Below, in pieces: positions 1 to 10,692 of a DNA stretch of 64,000 bases; within the stretch, counting starts at the first letter, position 1, and each line of letters starts with the position of its first letter. A program made the position numbers and the translations under genes. The notes beneath the pieces are model-generated. The model did not search any database, had not been told where the DNA came from, and worked only from the letters and a program-made list of their open reading frames with translations. Source of the DNA: Fistulifera solaris. Taxonomy: Eukaryota > Bacillariophyta > Bacillariophyceae > Naviculales > Stauroneidaceae. The stretch lies in contig AP026162.1 of assembly GCA_030295235.1 (NCBI GenBank), positions 2,108,001-2,172,000 on the forward strand, in the 5' to 3' direction.

Positions 1-387
1 CAACAGGACCCGCGCACACGATTTGCAGACACACTGCAACAAATGCAGCGTATGCCGGAAGAAACCAATATGAAAGACCGGCAAGGCCAACTTGATGTAC
101 CCAAAATGTCCCGCACAATCGACCAATTTCTTTTTGCACGTCGCACAGGACGACAATTTGTCCGAAACACCCAACCGGGGATCGAGACATCCCCCGGGGG
201 CCGGGGTCCGACTCGGCATACGAAATAGGTCGCGACTGGAGACTTGAAATTCCGCGAGTCGTTGCATTTCGCTCGGTGACAATATACCGAATTGCAAGTG
301 CGAGATGCGTTTGGGCATGATATCACCTTTGACGAGTCCTTTGCTGCCTTCCGGGTCGTCGTGTTCTTTGACTTTCAATTGCATCAT
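1..387 (-). CDS. RPC1: RNA polymerase III largest subunit, N-terminal part (runs off left edge)
   Basis: Reading the minus strand from the ATG at 387 gives 129 uninterrupted codons that leave the window at base 1. The start resembles the clamp head of eukaryotic Pol III subunit 1 (RPC160/POLR3A): a KRISHLQFGILSPSEM segment, a P-G-G-C-L-D-P-RLGVSDK stretch, then the zinc motif C-x2-C-x6-C-x2-H ending in GHFGYIKL, and a second CxxC (CVCKSC) near the edge. That order (clamp entry, CxxC..CxGHFG, CxxC) is diagnostic of largest subunits, and the GILSP wording fits Pol III best. The product would transcribe tRNA and 5S RNA genes. A second in-frame ATG follows immediately at 384. The gene is divergent from the neighbour at 799. 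Pol I or Pol II are less likely alternatives. Confidence 0.9.
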   Translation of the reverse strand, partial: MMQLKVKEHDDPEGSKGLVKGDIMPKRISHLQFGILSPSEMQRLAEFQVSSRDLFRMPSRTPAPGGCLDPRLGVSDKLSSCATCKKKLVDCAGHFGYIKLALPVFHIGFFRHTLHLLQCVCKSCARVLL

Positions 388-798
388 CGTGTTAGGTGTT
401 GCTTTAATAGTAGTGTCTTTTAGCAATGACTTCAATGGGCTTTACTCGGAAATAAATACAGAAGAGCACTTTTTCTTATGATGCACCTCTTTATCTTTTG
501 TAACTTAGCGGCCGGAAGGATATTTTTTTGTGTGGTGATTGGTGAGATGCGGTTTCGGCCGGGGCAAAACGTGATACGACACTCTTTAAGTATACCCAAA
601 GGAGTATCCGGTACGCATTATACAGGTGAAATTGTTCATGTGGTACCCATCCGTATAGAACAAAATGTCTTGCTCGTTGCACCTCGTTGCGTCGCGTTGA
701 TTGCGATCATATAAAACGCGTCCTCGTCGTAATAACATTACCATAATAACCTTTCACTATCATCCCATTCCCCCCATTCATTCATTTATTATTACACA
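388..798. other. Divergent intergenic region RPC1 / Tim17-like gene
   Basis: About 410 bp holding both 5' ends of two divergent genes. No RNA gene, repeat or convincing extra reading frame is visible; the short frames here lack coding character. It presumably contains both promoters, but I cannot point to a defined element. Confidence 0.5.
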
Positions 799-1362
799 AT
801 GTCATCTTGGGAACGCTCTCGCTACATTCCGTGGGATCGAATCCCCAAAGGCAACAATATTGACGTGGATTCGGCCAAAGAACGCGTCTTTCGTGAGTTA
901 CAACGCGACAACATTGAAGAAGAATTACTGACACAAGACACGTCCGCATCCATCAGTTCGCCCAAAATTACGTACTCGAATATGCAATTACTCCGCCAAG
1001 TCGCGTTTGGATTGTCGATTGGTGGTATTACAGGCGTCGTATTTGGTTTCATGGACAGTATGCGACAAGTGGGAGAATCGTCGGTCTTGTCAAATGCCTC
1101 CAATTCCGCGAAAGCCAAGTACTTGTTTCAAGGGACAACCCGGTCCTCGTTATTGTTTGGTGGATTCTTTGGAGGATTTCAGGCACTCAAATACGGTATT
1201 CGAGTGGCGGCGAATCCGGGAGAAGTGTCTGAAATTGTGGGGGCGGGGGCGGTTTCCATGGGGGCCCTCTTTTCCCAGCCGGCGTATCGAGCGTCGGTGC
1301 CGTATTGTGGGATGCTGATCCTGATGGATGCGGTGCAATTATTTATGCGAAAAACGTCGTAA
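799..1362 (+). CDS. Tim17/Tim22/Tim23-like mitochondrial membrane protein
   Basis: Intact 187-residue protein with no intron. A polar N-terminus of about 60 residues is followed by three or four Gly-rich hydrophobic segments, around residues 66-86 (GLSIGGITGVVFG), 115-135 (LLFGGFFGGFQALKYGIR) and 145-182. Gly-x3-Gly patterns in short helices are typical of the Tim17/22/23 superfamily, which includes inner-membrane translocase channels and the complex I assembly factor TIMMDC1. It therefore probably sits in the mitochondrial inner membrane; which member it is cannot be decided by eye. It converges on the F-box gene, with 35 bp between the stop codons. The start is the only ATG before the conserved part. 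Confidence 0.6.
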   Translation: MSSWERSRYIPWDRIPKGNNIDVDSAKERVFRELQRDNIEEELLTQDTSASISSPKITYSNMQLLRQVAFGLSIGGITGVVFGFMDSMRQVGESSVLSNASNSAKAKYLFQGTTRSSLLFGGFFGGFQALKYGIRVAANPGEVSEIVGAGAVSMGALFSQPAYRASVPYCGMLILMDAVQLFMRKTS

Positions 1363-1397
1363 TAGAAGCAAAGTCTATGTTTAGAAGCCTGCAAATT

Positions 1398-2594
1398 TTA
1401 AGCATGATCCTGATTCTCATCGTCACCATCATCTTCGCTAGCCGAATGCATGTCATGATCCTCGTCTTCTTCTTCTTCATCATCATCACTTTCGTTCGTT
1501 GTGTCATCACTCATATCGTCCTCCTGAAGCATTTGTTGTACTTCTATTTCGGCTCGTAAGGGCTGCATATTCAAGCGCACCACACGTCGTCGAGGATCGG
1601 CCGGCAAAAATTCCATCCCCACTCCGACTAATAAATCGCGAAAATCGTCCAGAAAACCAGCACCATCTTCCGCCGCGGACGGTGGTGCCGGTGGAACACG
1701 GGTTTCCTGTGTCGATGCTTGTTCTTCGGCTTCGCATTGAATAATCTCTTCGACAGCCGCTAACGAATCTTCCGTCACTTCAATGCGATACATTTGAAAA
1801 AAAGCTACCAAAGGATTGTTCTCCAATCCACTGACAACCAGACTATCTTCTACCTCTTCCTGCTGGCGAGACTTTCGTTTCTGTCGCTTAGCACGCCACG
1901 CCAATTCCAAACGGATCGTCATGGACACGCGCAACAACAATTGCGGATAAAATGAGGAATGCGTCCGGGGCAATTCGGCTTCTGGATGTGCCGCAATCGC
2001 CCCCACCTCTTTGAGAATGGTATAATTCCGCGAAAAATTTCCCGCTTCATCATCAAACAGAACCGTGTGGATGCGTCCGTCCGATAACAGCAATTGGTGT
2101 CCTCCACCGCCGCCGACCTTATACCACAGTTGGTAGGTTTCACCCTCCATCGAACATGTCGAAAAGGTCAATTTGCAGGTTTCTTCTTGATGCGGCGCCA
2201 AGGAGGATGTACAAACGACACGTCCTCCGTGAAACGGCCGAGAAGGATCGGGAGGGACCTGCCGCGAACGACCCACAATAAAAATTTGACCCTTGTGGTG
2301 ACCCCAACCTTGATCGCGCCAACGAAACGTCACCGTCATACTGTGCACTCTTCGACTCAAACAAGGAATACGGACCCACGGCAGTATGTCATCTCCATTG
2401 GTAGCGGTCGGAACAAACCGTTGTCGCGTAAAGAGTTGCCGCGAATCGCGCAACAACCGCAGCGAAAGACTGGCGTGCAAATTCCGACAGGTTTCCGCCA
2501 AACGCAACGCGTCGTACGGACACAAGTACGACGCGGTCCGTCGTTTCAGTTCGGCCGGTAAAAGGAGAATGGGAAAGTATGAAAAATCATTCAT
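1398..2594 (-). CDS. F-box-like protein with acidic C-terminal tail
   Basis: Intact 398-residue reading frame. Residues about 11-44 (LPAELKRRTASYLCPYDALR then LAETCRNLH) match the F-box pattern of a Leu-Pro start, a helix and a second helix ending in C-R. F-box proteins bring substrates to SCF ubiquitin ligases. The middle (about 75-230) has no repeat I recognise: no Kelch, LRR or WD pattern. A basic patch (about 235-245, KRQKRKSRQQ) and a final stretch of nearly 40 mostly Asp/Glu residues suggest a nuclear protein. Substrate unknown. The tail ends 35 bp from the convergent Tim17-like gene. Confidence 0.6.
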   Translation of the reverse strand: MNDFSYFPILLLPAELKRRTASYLCPYDALRLAETCRNLHASLSLRLLRDSRQLFTRQRFVPTATNGDDILPWVRIPCLSRRVHSMTVTFRWRDQGWGHHKGQIFIVGRSRQVPPDPSRPFHGGRVVCTSSLAPHQEETCKLTFSTCSMEGETYQLWYKVGGGGGHQLLLSDGRIHTVLFDDEAGNFSRNYTILKEVGAIAAHPEAELPRTHSSFYPQLLLRVSMTIRLELAWRAKRQKRKSRQQEEVEDSLVVSGLENNPLVAFFQMYRIEVTEDSLAAVEEIIQCEAEEQASTQETRVPPAPPSAAEDGAGFLDDFRDLLVGVGMEFLPADPRRRVVRLNMQPLRAEIEVQQMLQEDDMSDDTTNESDDDEEEEDEDHDMHSASEDDGDDENQDHA

Positions 2595-2744
2595 GTTGAC
2601 TACAAGAAGTGCATGAAAATGGGAACAACAGCGTATTGTCTGTCGTGTTGTGGGGGCGGTATGCTTTTCGAAAAAATATCAATAAGGTTACAAATTTCGC
2701 ACTCGGCGCTGCAAGGTGCGACTCGCAGAAATTCCGTCTGCTCT

Positions 2745-3290
2745 AGGTAGATTCAAAAGTAATGACTATACTCCAAAGTGTATGATAACTTATCCACGAC
2801 TGAAATTCAGTCATGATTCAAATTTCTTTCAAGCGACAATATTGCCTACAACTCGCTCGTTCAGCATATCTGCTTCAGATTTATTGGTTGTTGTTGCAAT
2901 AAAATTGTCCTTAGCAGGGTTTGCATTGCATTCCTTGATGTTTGTACGTCGAAAAGCCTGGCGAAACGTTGCCTGCGTATTTTACTATCGACCAAAAAGT
3001 GTTGTCCGTATTTCGCCACTTAATTTCGTTTGAGCGACGGTGTTACCTATGATTCGCTCGTTCTCCACATTTACTTGAGCACCATCTATTGTTGTCGCAA
3101 CCAAATAGTCTAGTCGTTTAGCAACATTTGAATTTTAAATGCCATTGTATTTTACGTCGTGCAAAACGTTCTCTGCCGGTTTTTACTATAGACCCAAAGT
3201 GATGGTTCAAGCGATTGCATTATTTCAACGACAACCATCCATAAACCGCACCCCAAGTACATCCATTCAATCCTTGTCGTTTCTTAAATT
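2745..3290. repeat. Degenerate intergenic repeat array (family A)
   Basis: Non-coding stretch with diverged repeats of about 200 bp. Recurring blocks are TTTTACTATCGACCAAAAAG / TTTTTACTATAGACCCAAAG, ACCTATGATTCGCTCG / GCCTACAACTCGCTCG, and the dyad GACTGAAATTCAGTC at 2798-2812. The same blocks recur at 54.04-54.86 kb and partly at 16.8-17.8 kb. Confidence 0.6.
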
Positions 3291-3390
3291 ATCACCGAAA
3301 TAAAGCCTCGATTAAATAATGGTGAACTGCGTATGATGCCATTTTGGGAAAACAAATGATTATCGGAACATGCGAATCAAGAACTCATAT

Positions 3391-3640
3391 TGGTGACTGA
3401 CATTCAGTCGTGGTAATATTGAGAGAACAGCGATCTTCATCGATTTCGCAAGGATTTCGATGCTCATATTCAATGCTTGCTTTGTATAGATTGCTTGTCC
3501 GCTTCGGAAGACTCTTCTGTTGATGCAGAGTGAGCCGAAAGGACGAAAATGAATGGGCTTTTTTCGCTTGATTGTCCAGTGTTGTGATTCACGATTGAAC
3601 TCCAGTCGTGCGTTTTGTCGCCTACACTTTGATATTATAG
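3391..3640. repeat. Intergenic palindromes of the GACTGAA-TTCAGTC family
   Basis: GACTGACATTCAGTC at 3395-3409 is an inverted repeat with 6-bp arms and a 3-nt spacer. A weaker copy lies near 3594-3616 (CACGATTG then CCAGTCGTG). The rest of 3291-3839 holds no gene I can support; the antisense frame 3360-3728 lacks any family resemblance. Confidence 0.5.
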
Positions 3641-3839
3641 AGAAGTGGAACGGGCGGCGGTCAGTACGCTCGGACGACAATAAAAAACGGAAAACGCGCA
3701 TCATCACCGCATCACCTGCTCTTTTCATTGCGTTGCAAAGCTAATAGAGATATCGCTTTTCCTTTCTCGATTGACTTTTCATTGCTAAGACTGCAGCACC
3801 AAGAGCTGTGATAGTCCTGGTCCGCGCTTGCGTAAGATT

Positions 3840-4256
3840 ATGAAGTTGTCTATTTCGTCGGTGTTCTTGCTCGTTATCTCCTTTCGCCAAAAAGGATCGT
3901 GTGGTTTCATGTCGCACGCCACCTCCCCTCCCGCTCCCCTATCAGCCGCCACAAACAAAGAAGAAGAATCTCCGGAGATTCCTCTTCTACCGGCAGCTGA
4001 TCCGAATTCCAATATTCCCCGCATCAATTTGGGCGAGACGATACGATTTGAAGAGATGGGACCGATTATTCTCAATTTGGATGGTTCGACGCGTCGTATC
4101 GCCAATTGGGATCAAATGACAGAACACGAGCGACAAGTTACCTGGCGTCGTATTAGTAAGCGCAATGAGGAACGAAGACAGCTTCTATTGCAGCAGCGGC
4201 AAGAACAGCAACAGCAACAAGAATCAGATGCAGCGGAAGCTGAGAAGGAGCTTTAG
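3840..4256 (+). CDS. Small secreted or plastid-targeted protein, conserved in algae
   Basis: 138 residues, intact, no intron. The ATG at 3840 begins a clear signal peptide (MKLSISSVFLLVISF) that ends near GSCGF. A small residue followed by Phe at the cleavage site is the usual plastid bipartite signature in diatoms, so plastid import is plausible. The mature part carries a compact block (IRFEEMGPIILNLDGSTRRI, then ANWDQMTEHERQVTWRRISK) that I associate with small uncharacterised algal proteins, followed by a Gln-rich helix. No enzyme motif is visible; function unknown. It converges on the ChaC-RCC1 gene with 66 bp between stops. Confidence 0.7.
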   Translation: MKLSISSVFLLVISFRQKGSCGFMSHATSPPAPLSAATNKEEESPEIPLLPAADPNSNIPRINLGETIRFEEMGPIILNLDGSTRRIANWDQMTEHERQVTWRRISKRNEERRQLLLQQRQEQQQQQESDAAEAEKEL

Positions 4257-4322
4257 GCATAAGCTCGCGTTGGCCGCCTTTTGTAGAAAAGAAATTAGTA
4301 GTAGATTAGATAACCACCAATA

Positions 4323-6444
4323 TTAGTTAGAAACGACTCTCATTGCTATTACGTGTGCACCTCCAGCGGCCACCCTCAGACGTGATGTGTCTTCGGGAGT
4401 ACCGGGAGTGAGAGGGACCGATGCACCTATCGCTCGAGTGAGCTGATGCGCATCTTCCGTAGACCCATCGGCCAAGTTCCCGTGTTCGTTCCAACCACAA
4501 CTCCAGATGCGATCTTCCGCATCGACCAGTATTGTAGACTCCGAACCGCAATCCAGTGATACAACGGAATGATCCTTGAAGAGTAACCTGGGTCGTGTGA
4601 CACAACTTGTATCCGCCAGACCCAGTTGGCCTTTGTCGTTGCGTCCCCACCCCCAAACTATTGTTTGATTGTCGGCATTTTGCGCTAGCACAACGGTATG
4701 AGACCACCCGCAATGTATCGCTTGCACCGTCCACGTGCTATCAACGTCCACCAGTCTCGGTGTTGGGTCTGACCTGTCAACTGATTGTCGACCCAATTGA
4801 CCGTATTGGTTGTCGCCAAACGTCCAAACTCGGCCTTTCGCATCCAAAACTACTGTATGTCGCCTTCCGCATGCTACTTGAATGACTTTCGAGTCGCTGG
4901 GCGTCCAGGAACTCCCTCTAAACATTGACCAAATTTGCGGCATCCAAAGGTAATGAGTTGGCCGTCTTTGGTGACACATGCGGAGTGAAAGAGTCCAGCG
5001 GCTACCTCCTTGAATATAACATCTTTGTAGAGTGCAACTTCCGTTGGCTCAAATATGGAAATAGCTTTCCTTTCGATCTGTCCGTTCACTTGTCCTCGGC
5101 TGTTGTCGCCAAAACCAAACAATTTTCCCGTTCCCCGTTCCAGGACCAGCGTATGAGAAAAGCCCAGTGCCACTTGGTCGACCACTATTTGTGCAAGCGG
5201 CCGAATCGGGTGGATCGGTAACGACGAGTCTGACACGACATTGTCGCCTCTCCCCAGTTGTCCATGTTCGTTCCATCCCCACAGATACAATTGACCTTCT
5301 TGGGTCAAAAGCGCACTGTGACCACCTCCCGCGTAAATTCCCGTGGCTACATCGGACCGTCGGGAGACGCACAACACGGATTCGGTCATGACATGTGCGT
5401 CTTCTCCTTGGTGCAGATTACCGACCGCATCCTTTAGAAGCAATTGATTATGCTGATTGGAACCCGCTGCCACAAAGAAGAACAACGTGGCATCGCGTTG
5501 AAACGATTTGGTCATGGATGAGAGAATGTAAGTATCATCAAAGAGTTGTTCCATTTGAGACGCAGTTGTCGATGATTCTAAAAAGTCATCCAATTGATGT
5601 AAATATTCATGATTGGCGCCACTGGGACCGACGGCGACCGACATGATGGCTGGGAATGGGTGAGGTGTTTACAGCGCTAGCCACTTCGAACAATCCATAT
5701 TCTACGTACCTGCAGCAAACGGTAAATAACGCAACACTCGAGGCCATATGGCGGGATTGTCCAAAGTCCCTCGATACAACAAGGCTTGCAATACTTGACC
5801 CGTTTGATCGTCAATGACATCAATTACATCCCTGGCGTAGCCCTTCCGAAACGAGTGAGTACAAGTTGAGCTCCTTAATTAAGTGAGTTTGCTTACATGA
5901 CTTACACCCTTTTCTCGAAAATCCAATTCTGCCAGACATTCGTCCACGAGTTCCGACGGCACTTCGTACACCAATCCTTCGGTGAACGTCGGCGAGTCGT
6001 AATCCAGCGATCGCAGTTGCCGCACTTCGTCATCTTTCAACAAGGTACACACAATTCCGGGAAACGACGGGACTCCTCGATGATCGGTACTTTTTGCGCC
6101 CAACATCGACGGTATCCTCTTGCCTTCGCGGGGCGATGGTGGACCGACGGATGCGCCAGAACACCCGATCCTGGATTCCAACACAAGGATCCGTATCCAA
6201 AGAGACGCAAACAACCGTGATTCTGTTCGATTAGCTCTTGAACGGCGGCATGTTCTGGTACAATTCCACCAACATATATTTGTGCGACTGGATCCCAGAT
6301 CGGCGTGCCTTCTTCTATGTTGAGTTGCATTGGACGAGAGGTCGTCGTCGACAGCGGAGGATGATTCGTCCAGGCAATTACCAGCGCGGGGAATGTAGCG
6401 ACAATTAACACGAAGCGGTAAAACAGATATTTCGATCCAAGCAT
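4323..6444 (-). CDS. ChaC gamma-glutamylcyclotransferase fused to RCC1 propeller
   Basis: One gene of three exons: 6444-5906, 5842-5710, 5649-4323 (introns 5843-5905 and 5650-5709, both GT-AG and phase-consistent). The N-terminus is a signal peptide (MLGSKYLFYRFVLIVA) ending in VIAW. The ChaC domain follows: LRLFGYGSLCWNPG, STDHRGVPSFPG, LDFREKGGY (the conserved Glu is present) and GPSGANHEYLHQL. That last ChaC signature lies in exon 3, in the same open frame as about seven RCC1 blades (LYLWGWNEHGQLGRG, VWTFGDNQYGQLGRQ, CGWNEHGNLADG), so this is a fusion. ChaC enzymes split glutathione into 5-oxoproline and Cys-Gly; RCC1 propellers bind proteins or act as exchange factors. Two one-base losses break the frame: the T run at 6091-6095 and near 4924. 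Corrected length about 666 residues. Plastid or secretory location is inferred. Confidence 0.8.
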
Positions 6445-7152
6445 AAGGAGAAATGCGTGTATTTTCTTGTTATCGGACTCCTTCTTTGAAGAATGGCCGT
6501 CATCATGATCGAAAATAAAGGGGAGCAAAAATGGGCCGATATGCCCTTGCATTTTTGGCCGAAAAGCACGTTTTAGAAACAATACATCTATAAAGTACCG
6601 GAAAAGTATATGTAAGCATAAGCAGTAGTGCGAATCTCGGAGCGGTACTTCAGTACCGGCTTTCGTCGCAGCGTGGTTGCGAAATGTCACTGACAGACTG
6701 CACCCACTTTGAGACTCGTGACTTGCAGATTACAAAGTTGCACACTCACATAGACTGTAGCTCAACTTTCGCGGGACACACTATTTTTTGATAAAACGAT
6801 TGCACGAAAAAAACGAGAAACACAAACTCATCAACAAAACAAGCATTTTATTTGGGAGCACTCAACATCTCGAGTGAGTACACAGCAGCAAAGTTCATTG
6901 AAAAGAAGTAACAGAGTGTGTTACCCTAGGTACACTAGAGTGCTACTGGTACGTGCGCTGAAAGGCTCTAGAGAGACCGTTTTTGATACCGCTACGATCT
7001 CAGTATTGCTTCAACAGTTACACATTTGTAAGTACAATCCGTAAAAAACTTGCCTCCAAACCTGCATTTGCATTTTCTAAAAATGACGGTGACGAACAAA
7101 ACATTCTCTTATCATGATGTTATAACAAGAATCATCAACCATTACTGAAATT
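6445..7152. other. Divergent intergenic region ChaC-RCC1 / pol kappa
   Basis: About 700 bp between two divergent genes. The ChaC frame stays open upstream to 6690, but the Met at 6444 starts the signal peptide, so the extra part is probably 5' UTR. Otherwise I see nothing beyond AT-rich sequence. Confidence 0.5.
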
Positions 7153-9197
7153 ATGATGAATCCCTACAAACGAAAAAGACTGAAAGAAGAGTCCCCGGCG
7201 ATGGAGGAAACAACAACGGCAGACGCCTCCGCACTCGTCATCGCGGCGGCCGACAAGGCCGGCATGGATGGCATCGATCGCCGTCGCATTGATGCCATCA
7301 TTTTACGCGAATCCGGCAATTCACTCTATATTCAACAACAAAAGAGAAGAGACGAGAAAGTCAATGAACGAATCGTTGCGATGAAGAAGAAATTACAGAA
7401 TCAAATGACGCTTCATCCGCCTCACGAAAGTCTCCCTTCCATCGACCGCATGTTGATCGAATGCATTCAAAAACGACCCAACAGATCCACGTGTGTGGTT
7501 GTGGACATGGATATGTTTTACATGGCTTGCGAATTGTTGACGCGACCCGAGTTGCACGACAAACCCGCCTGTGTCGGTGGTGGCATGATTCTGACGAGCA
7601 ACTATCCCGCACGAAAATACGGTGTCCGCAGTGCCATGGCGGGTTGGATTGGGGATGCTCTTGTCCGCGAATTGTCCAATGGCACGGAAGAATTGATTCA
7701 TGTTCCGTCGGATCATCCAAAATACGCGCAACAATCACAAGTAGTACGGTCCGTCTTGGCCGAATACGATCCGCAGTTGCGTGCGTACAGTTTGGATGAA
7801 GCCTTTCTGAATTTGGGACCGTACTTGGCGTGTCATCTTCTGCATCCCGAATGGCCTCATGAACAGATCAGTAAGACGTTGATGGAAGATGAAGAGGATG
7901 GAGATGTGAAAGCTTCGTCCGAAGGCGAATACGATGACAACAGCCCAGACGACGTTTCTATACAAAACGAGAGCGAAGACAAATTGTCTTATCTAGAGAC
8001 ACTAGGTCAGTTTTCCAATCATACTTGCTTGGAAGCAGCGGGAACGATTTTGACAGATATGCGACAGAAGGTGTTTGAACGCACGGGTGGTTTGACGTGT
8101 TCCGCTGGTTTGGCACCGAATTTCATGTTGGCCAAGATTGCCAGTGATCAAAACAAACCCAATGGACAATGTCTCGTAGCCAGTGATCAAGGTTCGGTAC
8201 GCGAATTTCTTCACCCAATGGCCACGCGCAAAGTATCCGGCATTGGTCGCGTGACGGAGAAAATACTGAAAGCGTTTGACATCCACACCGTCGAACAAAT
8301 GTACGAGCAGCGTGCGTTGATCCAACACATCTTCACCCCCGTGCAAGCCAATTTTTTGTTGCGAGCATCGGTGGGATGCTCCAGTTCTGATAGCTTTCTG
8401 GAAGAGGAACAAGAGGAAAGCAAAGGAGTTGGTCAAAAGGAATTAGTCGCGAACGAACCTTCCGTCCCGGCGATTCGTGGAACGAAATCAACGCTCGACT
8501 TGAAGATATAGGACGCCTGTTATCGAATGACATGCAACGGAAAAACTTTTGGGCACACACCATTACTGTCAAAGTCAAATTGCACACATTCGACGTCTTG
8601 TCACGGGCACGGACGTTGCCGCGTGGTGTGTTTGTGCAGTTACCCGAAGATCTGGTCCGGCACGCGACGGAACTGTTGGCGGAGGTGAGACACGAATTCA
8701 TGTCTAGTCCGGAGCACCGTTCCAAGCCCTTTTCCGTTCGCTTGTTGGGCATTCGCTGCAACAACTTTCGTCACGAGCAGGAAACGGAAAGCGTCGGGTG
8801 TGATCAGTTGAATCTCGATCAATTTCTTCTCCCCCGATCGACGTCGCCGGTTCTCCGTGCCGCCGCAGCCCAGGAAGGGATCAACGCTTGTAGTGAATCA
8901 AAAATGGAAGAAATGTTACACGACGACCTAACAGTCAAAGCGGAGGAAACGAATGACCATGACGACGCAACTCAAAATGTCGTACCGCAGGACGATTTGA
9001 CAACCACCAAGGACTGTGAACCAGTCACCGCTATCTGTCCCGTTTGCGGACTATCTCTTCCATCCAATGACAATCTAGTGGTCAATCAGCACATTGATAC
9101 TTGTCTCAGTGGACGCGCGGTCCGAGAAGCCATCCGAGAGACGCGCCATCCGAAAAAATCCCAACTCGACTACTATTTTGCCAATCGTACAGAATAA
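7153..9197 (+). CDS. POLK: DNA polymerase kappa (Y family) with UBZ and PIP-like tail
   Basis: Translesion polymerase of about 681 residues once one frame break is allowed for. Catalytic motifs are in place: VVVDMDMFYMACE (about 115-127), RAYSLDEAFLN (about 212) and TCSAGLAPNFMLAKIASDQ. The little-finger start (GISRERTF) appears only if the A4 run at 8435-8438 is A5; that single change joins the two open frames 7153-8511 and 8440-9197. The C-terminus has one UBZ-type finger (CPVCGLSLPSNDNL...NQHIDTC), and the last residues KSQLDYYF resemble the non-canonical PCNA box at the end of human pol kappa. An acidic insert sits at about 245-275. It should bypass lesions on ubiquitinated PCNA. Its stop is 19 bp from that of RPN8. 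Confidence 0.9.
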
Positions 9198-9216
9198 TTG
9201 AATGCTCCTTATTTTA

Positions 9217-10293
9217 TCATTTTTTACTGTCGGCTGGTTTCGTATCCTCCTTCTTTTCGTCTTTGATTGGCTCCGCGTCTTCTTTCTTTTCCTCTTGTAA
9301 GGCCGTCCCGTCTTCACCATAACGAATCTTATTGTTGACGAGATCGTGCAACGCAATGACACTGCGAATCAACGCCGCCAAATAAAGGGCCATTTCCAAA
9401 TCATTCGTTTTGACAATCAAGGATTGCACCAAATCGGGTGTATTCAAATTGGGCAATAGATTCAATATCGTTTGTAAATTGGCAATAATGTCGTGATTCG
9501 GTGGAATGGTACCGTGCGCCACGGCTTGTAAGTAGTCTTTGCATTCGACCAACTTTTCCGTGAGGGTGGCCATTCCGGCGACTTTGGCTTTGATTAAGGA
9601 GGCGACGGTACTGATGGTCGGATCGTTGATGTCGCGCAACAAATGTTCGACCCCGACTTCTTCCGCTTCCAAGGCCCCCATTTGGACGGGCACGTGCGCA
9701 AAGGATCGATGAACTTGTTGTTTGCCCGACAATTCTTCGACAACACGATACGAGGTAATGGGCAAATCTTGTCGATCGGGACGAATATCAATGATACAAA
9801 AGATGGCGGGCGTCAAACTGCCCGGGGGCAAGAACCGTTCGACAATGTCGTGAATGCGCAAATCGTTGGGTCGAATTTGGGGTCCCGTCGAATAAAAGCC
9901 CACGACGCGTTCTTTGGCGTTGACTTTGCGGTACATGTGTAACATGCTTTCGAGAAAATTGTGATCCAAGTAAAAGACGGCCTAGTAGATAGTTGGAAGA
10001 TGAAGAACATGAGAACGTCCTGTTGAATAATAGACATACACTCCATTTCATAGACGTACCGGATTCTTGGAATCTTCTTCGAACGGCACGGCAAAGGAAT
10101 TGGTCACATCGACGGATCCTTTCGTGACTTGTCCCAACAAGACACCGACCACGCGTTTGCGAGTCCCTCTCGCCACACGATGATAATGATCGGCGGCCGA
10201 CAGGAGCACGAGCGGATGCAGGATGACTTGTTCGACATCGGACGTCAATTTGACGGGCGTCACAATATCATCGTCTTCTGCTTCGGTTGTCAT
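9217..10293 (-). CDS. RPN8: 26S proteasome regulatory subunit RPN8 (MPN domain)
   Basis: Two exons, 10293-10060 and 9981-9217; intron 9982-10059 is 78 bp, GT-AG, phase 0. The product is 332 residues, near the usual 320-340. It starts with the MPN fold ([38 protein letters not shown]) and continues [31 protein letters not shown]. The catalytic JAMM His-x-His is absent, as expected for RPN8, which pairs with the active subunit RPN11 in the lid. The C-terminus ends in a Lys/Asp/Glu tail. Related MPN proteins (eIF3f, CSN6) match less well at the [11 protein letters not shown]-type segment. The gene is intact. Confidence 0.92.
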
Positions 10294-10692
10294 TGTGTTT
10301 GTGAAGGTTTATATTGTATTACAAATAATTGATTTAGATTAGAAGAGGAGTGCTGATGTTGTTGTGCTGCAAGTAAAAGAATGAATATCATTATCGTCAT
10401 GGCCGCGTTTGTTGTTTCGTTGTCGATCGTCTCGCTTCTCCATCGATTGGGGTATCCGTTTAAAAGTACACGCGACACCCAATTCAAAAGTAGCGTGACG
10501 ATGTCGTGTCCTTATGTATTCTTTCCAAAAATGTTGCACCGGTACCCGTTACACTTGCGTCGATCGCTCGAAAGCGGAGGGACATTATTTTTTCGACGCG
10601 AGCAAAAACCGTGTCACCGCACTGCAATCATTTTGTTGACCAGTACCATTGCCTGTTTTGCCCAAAAGAAAACCAAACTAGAACAAGTAAAG
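10294..10692. other. Divergent region RPN8 / glycosyltransferase
   Basis: About 400 bp. The glycosyltransferase frame is open back to an ATG at 10381, but the first part has no family resemblance and I place the start at 10693, just before the membrane anchor. No other structure seen. Confidence 0.4.

Noticed and set aside
3360-3728. Minus-strand frame of 122 codons
   Set aside because: Covers the palindrome region and has no recognisable protein features.
4874-5644. Separate RCC1 gene starting at the ATG at 5644
   Set aside because: The residues just after this ATG are the last ChaC signature and an in-phase acceptor lies directly upstream, so the ATG is internal.
10381-10692. In-frame upstream ATG of the glycosyltransferase
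   Set aside because: The extra 104 residues would place a second hydrophobic segment in front of a normal type II anchor and show no conservation pattern; kept only as an alternative.
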